Source: Actinomadura luzonensis
Lineage (GTDB): Bacteria; Actinomycetota; Actinomycetes; Streptosporangiales; Streptosporangiaceae
DNA: 64,000 nucleotides
Direction of reading: 5' to 3'
NCBI RefSeq assembly: GCF_022664455.2
Contig: NZ_JAKRKC020000001.1
Span: 1,302,001 to 1,366,000 of the forward strand
Shown: piece after piece, positions 1-8,795 of the stretch
How positions within the stretch are numbered: the first letter of the stretch is position 1
How the letters are laid out: every line of letters starts with the position of its first letter
Program-made: the position numbers and the translations under genes
The notes under the pieces: model-generated
Seen by the model: the letters and a program-made list of their open reading frames with translations, nothing else
The model's database searches: none
What the model was told of the DNA's origin: nothing

Positions 1-782
<782 letters not shown>

Positions 783-879
783 AGCCGGGTCCGTGGGCGA
801 CGGCGATCACGGGCTGTCGCCGCCCGCATGCCTCGCGCACGACCAAATCGCAGACATGGGAGGGGGATAGACTGGGATC

Positions 880-1359
880 ATGGCCGCGACCGAGCCTCGT
901 CCGGCGGGCTCCCACCAGTCCAGCCCGCTGTCTCCCATGCTCTGCTTCGACCTGTACGCCGCCTCGCGGGGGATCACCTCCGTCTACCGCGGCCTGCTGG
1001 AGCCGCTGGGCCTGACGTACCCGCAATATCTGGTGCTGGTGCTGCTGTGGCAGCACGAGAGCCGGACGGTCCGCGAGCTGGGCGAGGAGCTGCGGCTCGA
1101 CTACAACACCCTGTCCCCGCTGCTCAAACGCCTGGAGGCGCACGGCCTGCTGAGCAGGCGACGCCGCCCTGACGACGAGCGTTCCGTGGAGGTCACGCTC
1201 ACCGCCGAGGGGCGCGCGATGCAGGAACGGTGCGGGCACGTCCCGGCCGCCATCAGCCAGGCCATGGGCATCGACGAGGAGACCATCGCCGAGCTGCAGC
1301 ACGCGATCCGCCGCATCACGGCCTCCACCGCCGCCTACGCCGCGGCGCCTCCCGGCTGA
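880..1359 (+). CDS. MarR-family regulator, OhrR-like
   Basis: 159 residues with a MarR winged helix (TVRELGEELRLDYNTLSPLLKRL recognition region, wing RRRRPDDERS). The N-terminal segment MLCFDLYAASR places a Cys at residue 22, the position of the peroxide-sensing cysteine in OhrR proteins, so thiol-based redox sensing is likely. I chose ATG 880; a purine-rich GGGAGGGGG lies about 15 bases upstream, slightly far for a ribosome site. No ohr peroxidase is visible downstream; the target may be the hydrolase just upstream or lie elsewhere. Confidence 0.88.
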   Translation: MAATEPRPAGSHQSSPLSPMLCFDLYAASRGITSVYRGLLEPLGLTYPQYLVLVLLWQHESRTVRELGEELRLDYNTLSPLLKRLEAHGLLSRRRRPDDERSVEVTLTAEGRAMQERCGHVPAAISQAMGIDEETIAELQHAIRRITASTAAYAAAPPG

Positions 1360-1374
1360 CGGCCGAGCCCTCGC

Positions 1375-1390
1375 GCCCTCCCGGGAGGGC
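1375..1390. terminator. perfect hairpin between convergent genes
   Basis: GCCCTCCCGGGAGGGC is a perfect 8+8 palindrome 15 bases after the MarR stop and just beyond the expected end of the convergent DUF6461-like gene. It has no T-run, so a bidirectional hairpin terminator is an inference from position. Confidence 0.4.
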
Positions 1391-1393
1391 GGG

Positions 1394-1983
1394 TCAGGGT
1401 CCTGGTGCCGGAGGCTCGCGGGTGCCCGCCACCATGGGCTCCCCAGGGTCTCGGGCGTCACCATGGCACCGGTGATCTCCGCGGTGAGCACCAGCGCCTC
1501 CGCCACTCCCCGGACCTCGCCGTCGTCGGAGCCATCGCCGGAGCCGAAGCCGTCGTCGGAGCCGGAGCTGTCGCCGGCCGCGCCGGGCTCCGGGGACAGA
1601 CCTGTGGAACCCATGAGCGCGGTGAGCCGGTCGGGGTCCGTACCCCATCGTGACGTGGGATCGACCGGATCGAAACAGGTGACCAGCTCGCCGTCCTCAG
1701 CGGAGGCGAACAGGTCGGAGGCGTGATCGTCGCACGACACCGCGACGGCGCGGGTGCCCGCCGACACCCGTGCCAAGGCGTCGGCGACCTCCGTGCCGTT
1801 CACCTCGAGCAGCATGGTCCAGCCGCCGACGCGATGGGCGAGCAGGGTGTCGGGGACCAGGCCGCCGTCCATGAGTTCGGCGTAGGTCATCGGCCGCAGA
1901 GAGGAAGGCTCGGCGCCGGCCCGGGTGAGCGCCTCGTGTTCGCCGAGGCCTTCGGCGAACACCAGGCACCAGACCTCGCCCAC
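1394..1983 (-). pseudogene. DUF6461-like protein, frameshift near the 3' end
   Basis: Begins GTG at 1983 with GEVWCLVFAEGLGEHEALTRAGA and PMTYAELMD, the pattern I associate with DUF6461, a small actinobacterial family of unknown function. The middle holds an acidic Gly/Ser/Asp-rich linker (SSGSDDGFGSGDGSDDG). After VTPETLG the sequenced frame has no stop for over 780 bases and would run antisense through the whole MarR gene. Adding one G to the GGGG run near 1440 gives LGEPMVAG and a stop at 1394, just before the hairpin. The span 1394-1983 is 590 bases, one short of a whole number of codons, as expected for one lost base. Starts 17 bases after the upstream gene's stop, so probably cotranscribed. 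Confidence 0.55.
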
Positions 1984-2000
1984 GTCCCGATGGGCCGGGG

Positions 2001-2996
2001 TCAGAGGCCGCTGATCGCCTCGGCGACGGTTCCGGCGACGGAGTAGCCGCGCTTGAGGACGACCGCCTCGGTGGCCACGTCGATGTCGTAGACCTTCACC
2101 CGTACCAGCTTGAACCCGGTCTTCCTGACCATCCGCAGCGTGGACTCGCCCGTCCAGTCGAGCCTGACGTCCGTGTAGACCTCCGCGATCCGGCCGTCCG
2201 CGGGGTCCCGTTCCACCTTCTGGCCTGAGGCGGGGACGGGGAACGTGGCGGTGACTCGCCTGGTCTCCAGGTCGTACAGGGCTATCGCGGGTTTGCGGCC
2301 GGTGACGTAGACGGCCACGGTGCGGCCATCGGCGTGCAGCGCGGCGGCGGAGGCGTTGTCGCCGATGAGCCGGGGCGGCACGACACTGGTGATTCGCTTG
2401 CCGGTCAGGTCGTGGACGCTCAGCTTGCCGGGCTTGTCGTGGTACGTCCTGACGAGGAGCTGGTCGCCGTCGCCGCTGAAGCTCAAGGCGTCGTCATGTA
2501 CGGACACCCCCGGCACCTTGGCCAGCAGGGCGCCGGTGGTGGCGTCGTACACCCGCGCGCGATGGTCGGTGAAGCCGGCCCAGCAGCAGGTCACCGCCAC
2601 GAGGGAGCCGTCGTACGACATCGTCACGCGGGTGACGTCCAGCTCCGACCGCGACGGCCACGCCTTGGCCCGCGAGACCCGCGTGCGGCCGTCGAGGTCG
2701 CGGATGACGAGCCGGGTGTCCTTGGCCCTGACGTAGGCGAGGCGGCGGCCGTCGCCGCTGACGGCGACCGCGTCCGACCATCGGCCCGCCCCGCTGAGCG
2801 GGTGTCGCCTGCCGTCGGTCGTCCGGTACCACCAGGAGCCGCACCACGCGGCGTTGCGCGGGTCCTTGTCGCAGTCGGAGGCGGCGGCGTACCGGATCGG
2901 GGCGGATGTTCCCTCTGCGGGGACGGCCGCTCGGGCGGCACCCGAGGCGGTGATGAGCGTCGAGAGGACGGCGAGCGCCCCGCAGAGGATCTTCAT
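2001..2996 (-). CDS. secreted beta-propeller-like protein
   Basis: 331 residues. Start ATG 2996 is preferred over upstream in-frame codons because it opens a signal peptide (MKILCGALAVLSTLITASGAARA) and has GGAAGG 11 bases ahead. The mature part holds repeated strands with SGDGRRLAYV, SYDGSLVAVTC, SGDGDQLLV and HADGRTVAVY motifs, typical of WD40/TolB-like propeller blades. Four cysteines (DCDK, WCGS, CC) may form disulfides outside the cell. No enzymatic motif is seen; a surface binding or sensing role is only a guess. It probably shares a transcript with the DUF6461-like gene. Confidence 0.75.
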   Translation of the reverse strand: MKILCGALAVLSTLITASGAARAAVPAEGTSAPIRYAAASDCDKDPRNAAWCGSWWYRTTDGRRHPLSGAGRWSDAVAVSGDGRRLAYVRAKDTRLVIRDLDGRTRVSRAKAWPSRSELDVTRVTMSYDGSLVAVTCCWAGFTDHRARVYDATTGALLAKVPGVSVHDDALSFSGDGDQLLVRTYHDKPGKLSVHDLTGKRITSVVPPRLIGDNASAAALHADGRTVAVYVTGRKPAIALYDLETRRVTATFPVPASGQKVERDPADGRIAEVYTDVRLDWTGESTLRMVRKTGFKLVRVKVYDIDVATEAVVLKRGYSVAGTVAEAISGL

Positions 2997-3107
2997 GCGG
3001 GATTCGACCTTCCGCCGGCGCGCATGGTTGATCACGATCCGATAACGGGCCGTCGTCGGTGCCGGCGCGGGACGCACAACCGCTCCTGTCGGGCACACGG
3101 CAAAGGC

Positions 3108-3520
3108 TCACCGTTCATCACCGGGCTCTTCAGGCGGGAACACCACGTGCTCGGCGTTCCTGCGCAGGAAACGCCATGCCTCGGCACGGCCGGAGCTGAC
3201 CGGAAACGCCTCCGCCACGACCGGCCGTAGCTCCGCGAAGGTCGCATCGAGCCGGTCCGCCATGAAGTCGTACATGGTGCGCTCGCTGCCGGTCCCGCCG
3301 GTGCCACGAACGTCACTCTCGAGCCATGCGAGGTCCGCGGATCCGAGGATCACCCGGCTCTCGTGGATGATCCGGAAGGGGCATTGGAGGTGGAGCGCAT
3401 CGACGCGCGGCCGACGCCCACCGCGTGCAGGCCCAGGAAGGTGCGGAGAACATGCGGGTCGGGAATCAGTCCCGAGCTGGGCCCGGGCGGGCTCGTGCCC
3501 GGCCCTTGCTCAGCAGTCAC
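3108..3520 (-). pseudogene. decayed small cytosolic protein with internal deletions
   Basis: From GTG 3520 one frame reads to HVLRTFLGLHAVGVGRASM, then a second frame continues with ALHLQCPFRIIHESRVILGSADLAW and ends AEAFPVSSGRAEAWRFL...EEPGDER. I recognise the start, the ALHLQCP(F/W)R core and the VFP..SGR.EAWRF end as parts of a common actinobacterial protein of unknown function whose intact members are clearly longer. Two segments look missing: one at the frame change near 3400-3415, one in frame before FPVSSGR. The span is 413 bases, not a multiple of three. The family assignment is from memory, so function is left open. Confidence 0.5.
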
Positions 3521-3546
3521 CGCCTCCGACCATCCCGATGACCACG

Positions 3547-4527
3547 TCACGGGAGGATGAGGACCTTGCCGGGGGCGTGACCGGACTCGACGTCGCGGTG
3601 TGCGTCCGCCGCCGCGGCCAGGGGGTGGCGGGCGGCGATGGGGTGGGTGAGAACGTCGTCCTCCAGCAGGCGGGTGACGTGCTCGGTGGCGGCGCGCAGG
3701 GCCGGGGCCGGCATGACGAACACCAGGGTGGTGCGGATCGTCACGCCTCGCCGCATCAGCCGGTAGAACGGCAGCGCCGGCTCCGGCACGGCGTCCGAGG
3801 CGTACGTCGCGATGGTGCCGCCGGTGGCGATGACCTGCGAGGTGAACGGCAGGTTGGCGCCGAAGGCGACGTCCACCACCCGGTCCACGCCGGCGGGCGC
3901 GAGGTCGAGGACGGCCTCGGCGGCCCCGGGCGCGCGGTTGTCGAGCACGTGGTGGGCGCCGGCGTCCAGGGCCGAGGCGCGTTGCTCCGGCGTCCGGGCC
4001 GTGGCGATCACGGTGGCGCCGCCGTGCGCGGCCAGCTGGACGGCGTAGTGGCCGACCGCTCCGGCCGCCCCGGTGACCAGGACGGTCCGGCCGGCCACCG
4101 GGCCGTCGGCGAACAGGCAGCGGTGCGCGGTCAGGGCGGGCACCCCGAGGCAGGCCCCCGCCTCGAAGGAGGTGTTCGCGGGCAACTCGACGGCCTGGGC
4201 GGCGGGCACCACCACGTACTCGGCGGACGTGCCGTACGGGCGGCCGTGGTTGGCGGAGTGCACCCACACCCGCCGGCCGATCCACGACGTGGGGACGCGG
4301 GGGCCGACGCGGTCGATCACGCCGGCGCCGTCGTCGCCGGGTATCACGCGCGGGTCGCGCATCACCCGGTCCCCCGCTCCCTGGCGCCGCTTGACGTCGG
4401 CCGGGTTGACCCCGGCGGCCCGTACCCGGACCCGCACCTCGCCGGCGGCGGGCTCGGGGTCGGGCAGCTCTCCCACGGTGAGCACGTCGGCGGCGGGGCC
4501 GGTGCGGTCGTACCAGACGGCCCTCAC
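3547..4527 (-). CDS. zinc-type alcohol dehydrogenase-like / NADPH:quinone reductase (MDR family)
   Basis: 326 residues. GroES-like N-terminal half (VRVRVRAAGVNPADVKRRQG), then a Rossmann half with VLVTGAAGAVGHYAVQLA (AXXGXXG-type NADP site) and a downstream RXXEQR NADP-preference region. The zinc-binding Cys/His set of alcohol dehydrogenases is absent, as in zinc-free quinone oxidoreductases. Its GTG start at 4527 overlaps the stop of the upstream CMD/hydrolase gene as GTGA, so the two are translationally coupled. The pair probably processes an unsaturated lactone, quinone or enone. Regulation is likely by the LysR protein upstream. Confidence 0.88.
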   Translation of the reverse strand: MRAVWYDRTGPAADVLTVGELPDPEPAAGEVRVRVRAAGVNPADVKRRQGAGDRVMRDPRVIPGDDGAGVIDRVGPRVPTSWIGRRVWVHSANHGRPYGTSAEYVVVPAAQAVELPANTSFEAGACLGVPALTAHRCLFADGPVAGRTVLVTGAAGAVGHYAVQLAAHGGATVIATARTPEQRASALDAGAHHVLDNRAPGAAEAVLDLAPAGVDRVVDVAFGANLPFTSQVIATGGTIATYASDAVPEPALPFYRLMRRGVTIRTTLVFVMPAPALRAATEHVTRLLEDDVLTHPIAARHPLAAAADAHRDVESGHAPGKVLILP

Positions 4528-5684
4528 GACGCGGCCGGGAGGAAGGCGTCGAGGGCGGCGGCGACCAGGTCGGGCCGTTCCAGCGACATCATGTGCGGGG
4601 TGCCCGGCAGCTCCTGGTACGTGGCGCCGGGGACGCGTCCGGCCAGGTCCCGCATGATCTGCGGCGTGCAGGAGGCGTCGAGCTCGCCGGCCAGCACCAG
4701 CGTGGGCGGCTCGAACCCGGCGAGCCGGCCCTGCACGTCCAGGCCCTTGAACGCCCGCCAGGCGGCGGCCCAGTCGGCGGGGTCGGCGCGCAGCACCAGC
4801 TCCCGCGCGTAACGCACGCCGGGGCCGTTGACGGCGAGCCCGGCCGGGGTGAACCACCGGGTGAGCGACGGCACGATCTGGGCCGCCATGCCCTCCTCCT
4901 CGGCGGACCTGGCCCGCCCCTCGAACGCCTCGAACGGATGGTCGGTGGTGCCCAGCAGCGCCAGGGACGCGAACCGTCCGGGCCGGGCGACGGCGGCGGT
5001 CTGCGCGATGCCGCCGCCGTAGGACAGCCCGACCACGTGGGCCTGCTCCAGGCCGAGCGCGTCGAGCACGCCGAACAGGTCGGCGGCGATGTCGTCCATG
5101 GTGAACGAGGTGGGCGCGCCGGCGGCCGCGCCGTGTCCGCGCAGGTCGTAGGCGTACACCCGCCTGGTCGCGGCGAGCCGTTCCATGACCGGCTCCCACA
5201 TGCGCCAGCCGAGCCCGAGCGCGTGCAGCAGCACGACGGGCGGCCCAGACTCGCCGCGCCGGGCGACGACGGTCTCGTGGTCGGCGAGCCGTACCCGCTG
5301 GAGGACGGCCGGTGCGGGGGTTCCGGCGGCGGTCAGCACCTCGTCGATCACGCGCAGCGCGTTGAGCGCGCGCGGCATGCCGGCGTAGAGGGACACGTGC
5401 TCGGCGAGGGCCCGCAGCTCAGCGGGCGTCACGTCGTTGCGCAGCGCGGCGGCGGTGTGGACGGCGAGCTGCGGCTCCGCGCCGCCGAGCGCCGCGAGCA
5501 TCGTGACGGTCGCCAGCTCCCTCGCGGTACGGCTCAGCTCGGTGCGGGCGATCGGCCCGCCGAAGCCCTCGAGGATGCCGTCGAACAGCTCCGGCGACTG
5601 CTTGCGCAGGCCGGCCAGGGCCTCCTCGGGGGTGGAGCCCATCATGGCCGTGTATTCGCGGCGGCCTCGTTCCTGGCGGTCCAT
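4524..5684 (-). CDS. carboxymuconolactone decarboxylase-alpha/beta hydrolase fusion
   Basis: 386 residues. Residues about 1-125 are a CMD domain (LSRTARELATVTMLAALGGAEPQLAVH, then ALYAGMPRALNALRV-type helix LYAGMPRALNAL), without the CXXC of AhpD-like peroxidases. Residues about 135-386 are an alpha/beta hydrolase: LLHALGLGWRMW, nucleophile GLSYGGG, acid AGELDASC, His GTPHMMS, resembling 3-oxoadipate enol-lactonase. PcaL fusions as I know them run lactonase first, CMD second; here the order is reversed. No other pca genes are present, so protocatechuate breakdown is not implied. Start ATG 5684 has GGAG 9 bases upstream. An ATAAGTC inverted repeat lies just upstream. Confidence 0.85.
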   Translation of the reverse strand: MDRQERGRREYTAMMGSTPEEALAGLRKQSPELFDGILEGFGGPIARTELSRTARELATVTMLAALGGAEPQLAVHTAAALRNDVTPAELRALAEHVSLYAGMPRALNALRVIDEVLTAAGTPAPAVLQRVRLADHETVVARRGESGPPVVLLHALGLGWRMWEPVMERLAATRRVYAYDLRGHGAAAGAPTSFTMDDIAADLFGVLDALGLEQAHVVGLSYGGGIAQTAAVARPGRFASLALLGTTDHPFEAFEGRARSAEEEGMAAQIVPSLTRWFTPAGLAVNGPGVRYARELVLRADPADWAAAWRAFKGLDVQGRLAGFEPPTLVLAGELDASCTPQIMRDLAGRVPGATYQELPGTPHMMSLERPDLVAAALDAFLPAAS

Positions 5685-5743
5685 GAGTGTTGTCTCCTTC
5701 GTCTTTTGTTGCTGCTGAGACCACGATGCCGCTGTGCGGGGTG

Positions 5744-5770
5744 ATAAGTCCAAGACATGATCAGACTTAT
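5744..5770. promoter_or_regulatory. LysR operator candidate
   Basis: ATAAGTC (5744-5750) and GACTTAT (5764-5770) form a perfect 7+7 inverted repeat with 13 bases between, in the gap before the CMD/hydrolase gene and overlapping the lysR stop codon. Size and dyad fit LysR-type T-N11-A sites. It suggests the enzyme pair has its own LysR-controlled promoter although lysR lies on the same strand upstream. Confidence 0.55.
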
Positions 5771-6660
5771 GGTGATATCGCCGAGTTATCGCCGGTCATG
5801 AAGCCGATGAACGCCGCCAGCGCGGGAGCGGGACGGCGGCCGGACGGCCAGGCGAGCGTCGGCCGCCAGACGGGCTCGGGATCCAGGGACGCCACCCCGA
5901 CCGGCGGACCCGGCGCGACGGCGACCGAGCGCGGCATGATCGCGGCGGCCAGGCCGACCGACGCGAGCGCGCGGGCCGTGCCGTACTCCCTGCTCTCGAA
6001 CCGGGCGTGCACGCCGGCCCCCGCCTCGGCCAGCGCCGTCCGGATGATCTCGCCCACCGCCGACCCCGCGGCGTAGACGACCAGGTCGGCGCCGTCGAGC
6101 TCGGCGAGCCGCACCTGCTCCCGCCCCGCGAACGGCCCCTCGGCGGCGGTGACCAGCACCAGCGGCTCGTCGCCCAGCGACCGCCAGGCCAGCCGCCGGT
6201 CACCGGACGCGGGCGGGGCCGCCAGCGTGGCGACGTCGAGCCGGCCGGCGTGCAGCGCGGCGGACATCTCCTCGGTGTTCAGCTCGCGCAGCTCCACCTC
6301 GACCGCCGGATAGGTGCGGCAGAACACCGCCAGCGCCTCGGCCAGCCGTCCCATCAGCCCGCGCGCCGCGCCCAGCCGGATCCGGCCGCGCACCCCGGCG
6401 GCCCAGCCCAGCATCTCGTCCTCTACGGACACGAGGTCGGCGAGGATGCGGTCGGCGTGCTCCAGCAACGCCGCGCCCGCCGGGGTGAGCGCCACCCGGT
6501 GGTTGTTCCGTTCGAACAGGGCCAGGCCGAGCTGCCGTTCGAGCTTGCGGATCTGCTGGGAGAGCGCCGGCTGCGCGATGCGCAGCGCCTCGGCCGCCCG
6601 GGTGAAGTGCAGCTCCCTGGCGACCGCCTGGAAGTACTCCAGCTGGCGCGAACTGATCAT
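5767..6660 (-). CDS. LysR-family transcriptional regulator
   Basis: 297 residues. N-terminal winged helix is typical (QLEYFQAVARELHFTRAAEAL, QPALSQQIRKLE, LFERNNHRVALTPAG), followed by a periplasmic-binding-like effector domain from about residue 90. It is encoded directly upstream of, and in the same direction as, the CMD/hydrolase and quinone-reductase-like genes, which are its obvious targets; the ATAAGTC/GACTTAT repeat lies between them. The effector is unknown, probably a small aromatic or lactone compound (inference). Confidence 0.93.
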   Translation of the reverse strand: MISSRQLEYFQAVARELHFTRAAEALRIAQPALSQQIRKLERQLGLALFERNNHRVALTPAGAALLEHADRILADLVSVEDEMLGWAAGVRGRIRLGAARGLMGRLAEALAVFCRTYPAVEVELRELNTEEMSAALHAGRLDVATLAAPPASGDRRLAWRSLGDEPLVLVTAAEGPFAGREQVRLAELDGADLVVYAAGSAVGEIIRTALAEAGAGVHARFESREYGTARALASVGLAAAIMPRSVAVAPGPPVGVASLDPEPVWRPTLAWPSGRRPAPALAAFIGFMTGDNSAISP

Positions 6661-6707
6661 AGGACGATTATCGGGCGGCGGTCCCGCACGGGGCTCGCCT
6701 CCCCGTC

Positions 6708-6866
6708 GTGTCAGTGGCGGCGTCAGGACAGCGGCAGGACCCGGCCGAGGCCGACAACTTCCGCACCATCGTCACCATCGCCCTCGAAGCCGCTCAGCGG
6801 GGCGAGCCTCACCTCACCATGACCGGCATGACGCGCAAGATCACCGAGGCCCTCGATGCCGCGTGA
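6708..6866 (+). other. short ORF, probable gene remnant
   Basis: From GTG 6708 a 52-codon frame contains ADNFRTIVTIALEAAQRGEP and TGMTRKITEALDAA before TGA at 6864. Codon use is typical of real genes here, but there is no convincing ribosome site and no known family. The same frame continues past the stop into the LuxR-like fragment that follows. I read it as debris rather than a working gene. Confidence 0.35.
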
Positions 6867-6960
6867 TGGGCGATCTTCCCGGCGCCCCGCAAGGACGAGG
6901 TGGCGGCCAGGGAGATGGGCGTCAGCCTGCGGACCTACCGGCGGCACGTGGCCGGGGCAG
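6867..6960 (+). pseudogene. LuxR-type HTH fragment
   Basis: The frame reads APRKDEVAAREMGVSLRTYR then RHVAG, which matches the second and third helices of LuxR/NarL-type DNA-binding domains (KDE.AAR.LGVS.RTYRRHVA). There is no start codon or upstream domain and the match breaks off about 40 bases from the end of the herA gene. It looks like a gene cut at the edge of the nurA-herA segment. Confidence 0.5.
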
Positions 6961-6998
6961 CGACCAGGTCGAGAAGACGATCCGCGCCGGGACGGTCG

Positions 6999-8795
6999 TC
7001 ACGCCGTGTGCATGCGCCGGGAACGCGCCGGACGCATCTGCACGAAGACCGGGTTGCGGAACACCGAGCCCGTCAGCAGGCATTGCCCCTGCCCCAGCGC
7101 GGGCACCGTCGACCACAGCGCCTCGTGCACGCCGCCCGTGGTGGCACGTACGGGGGCGAGGTTGCCTGCCGATTTGAGCTGGTGGATGAACCGCGTGTTC
7201 GCCAGCTCGAACAGCTCCTCCGGCACATGCCCGGGCTGCTGTGACACCAGCACCAGTCCCATCCAGCGCTTGCGGCCGCGCCGGCTGATGACCTGCAACT
7301 GGTCCAGCACCGCGCGCATCCGGCCCGCACTCGCTCGCGAGACGAACGTGTGCACCTCTTCGATCACCACCAGCACCGGCGGCCGCGGCCGGCTGTTCTT
7401 GCCGATGGGTTCGCCGCGAGGGACCGCGATCACCCGGTCGAACAATGCCTGCAGCAGGAAGGAGATGGCGATGTTGCGGGCGCTGTCGTTGGTCTCGCTC
7501 ACGTCGAAGACGCTCAGGCGCCGCTCCACGAGAAGCTCGTCAACGTCCAGGTACGGGGTGTTCCTCGTGGGCCGCCAGTCGAGCATCTCGGACCGGCCGA
7601 GCTTGTACAGCTTGTTACGCAGGGTGGACGCGGTGGCCTTCTCCGTGGAGAGAAGTTTCGGCGACAGCAGTGGCATGTTGCCCGTGGCCGGGTCCTCGTG
7701 CAAGCCGTCGATCAGGTCGCTGAGGTCGTACGGGCGGGCGGGAGGAGGCGGCGCGGGAGCGGCGAGGGCGCCCATCCTGCCCGGCCGGGGAGCTCGCTCC
7801 GCGTTGCGCCGGGCCTGGCCCGTGATGGCTCCCCACATTCTCACCTGGGGTTCGGTGAATTCGAGCACGTCGGCGACGATTTCCTCGGGCACATCCGCGA
7901 TCGGCACCTTGAAGGGCAGAGGGTCGGGCGCGTCCGTCATGCCGGCGTTCGGAACGTACACCCGGAAGTCCGGGATGCCGCGCGGACGCCGCTCGTCGAA
8001 GCGTTCCTCCAGCAGGCGGGCCAGGTGCGGCTCGTCGTTGCCCTGGTCCATCCGTACGTACTCGCCCTCGACGTCGATGGCGACCACCGCCCAGCCGGCC
8101 CGAATGGCCTCCTCCATCAGCACCTGAGTGGTGTTGGACTTCCCCGATCCCACGGTGCCGAAGATGCCGGCATTGCGCGGCAGGAAACCCTTGTTCGCCG
8201 AATCCGCCTCCACTCTCACGTCGTCGTAGCCGAGCAGCGAACCCAGTTGCATGTCGCCTTCGATGCCGAGCATCCGGCGCAGCCGGTCGCTGGGATAGAT
8301 GAACACCTCGGAGTACGGCCGGGGACGGGTCGAAGTGGGCAGCACGTTCTCCGAAGGGGTGACCTCACCGAGAATCTCGATCGTGCCGGCGGCGTAATAG
8401 GTGGGCCGGAACCGGGTGCGTTCCGGATGGAGCAGAGTGGTGCGGCTGATCGCCGAATCCGGGCCGATCTCGTGCGGGCTGTGGAAGGGGCCTTCGACGA
8501 CGCGACCCAGGAAGGTGATGCCTTGTTCGGTGTCGTTGACTCCCACGTACGCGTCACGGCGGAAATGGCGGCGCAGCCGCTCGGACACCATCACACCGCT
8601 GCTGGTGTTGTCCGTGCCCGGCCCGTCGAAGGCGACGAAACCGAGGGTGATCAGCGATCGGGCGAGGCTGGCTTCCGCGGCCTCGACGGCTTGGGGGGGA
8701 ATTTCCTGTTCGGAGGAGGAAGGCGCGTCGCGCTGGTCCTCCGGCTCCTCCAGCGGTTCTTCGGCCTCGGCCTCGGCCTCGGTGTCCGAGCTCAT
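6999..8795 (-). CDS. herA: HerA-like hexameric DNA translocase ATPase
   Basis: 598 residues. After an acidic low-complexity N-terminus (about 1-35) comes a HAS-barrel-like region (about 45-165), then a FtsK/HerA-type ATPase core: Walker A GTVGSGKSNT at about 213-222, AIDVEGEY at about 239-246, Walker B VLVVIEEVHTF at about 474-484, and sensor-like LVSQQPG at about 516-522. The C-terminal strand FVQMRPAR is typical of the family. In archaea HerA pumps DNA into the NurA nuclease for end resection; in bacteria HerA relatives often act in phage defence. Its ATG overlaps the nurA stop as ATGA, so the two products should be made together. Confidence 0.88.
   Translation of the reverse strand: MSSDTEAEAEAEEPLEEPEDQRDAPSSSEQEIPPQAVEAAEASLARSLITLGFVAFDGPGTDNTSSGVMVSERLRRHFRRDAYVGVNDTEQGITFLGRVVEGPFHSPHEIGPDSAISRTTLLHPERTRFRPTYYAAGTIEILGEVTPSENVLPTSTRPRPYSEVFIYPSDRLRRMLGIEGDMQLGSLLGYDDVRVEADSANKGFLPRNAGIFGTVGSGKSNTTQVLMEEAIRAGWAVVAIDVEGEYVRMDQGNDEPHLARLLEERFDERRPRGIPDFRVYVPNAGMTDAPDPLPFKVPIADVPEEIVADVLEFTEPQVRMWGAITGQARRNAERAPRPGRMGALAAPAPPPPARPYDLSDLIDGLHEDPATGNMPLLSPKLLSTEKATASTLRNKLYKLGRSEMLDWRPTRNTPYLDVDELLVERRLSVFDVSETNDSARNIAISFLLQALFDRVIAVPRGEPIGKNSRPRPPVLVVIEEVHTFVSRASAGRMRAVLDQLQVISRRGRKRWMGLVLVSQQPGHVPEELFELANTRFIHQLKSAGNLAPVRATTGGVHEALWSTVPALGQGQCLLTGSVFRNPVFVQMRPARSRRMHTA

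Noticed and set aside
3108..3353. A separate small gene starting GTG 3353
   Set aside because: Coding similarity continues upstream of that codon (ALHLQCPFRIIHESR), so it is the tail of a longer broken gene.
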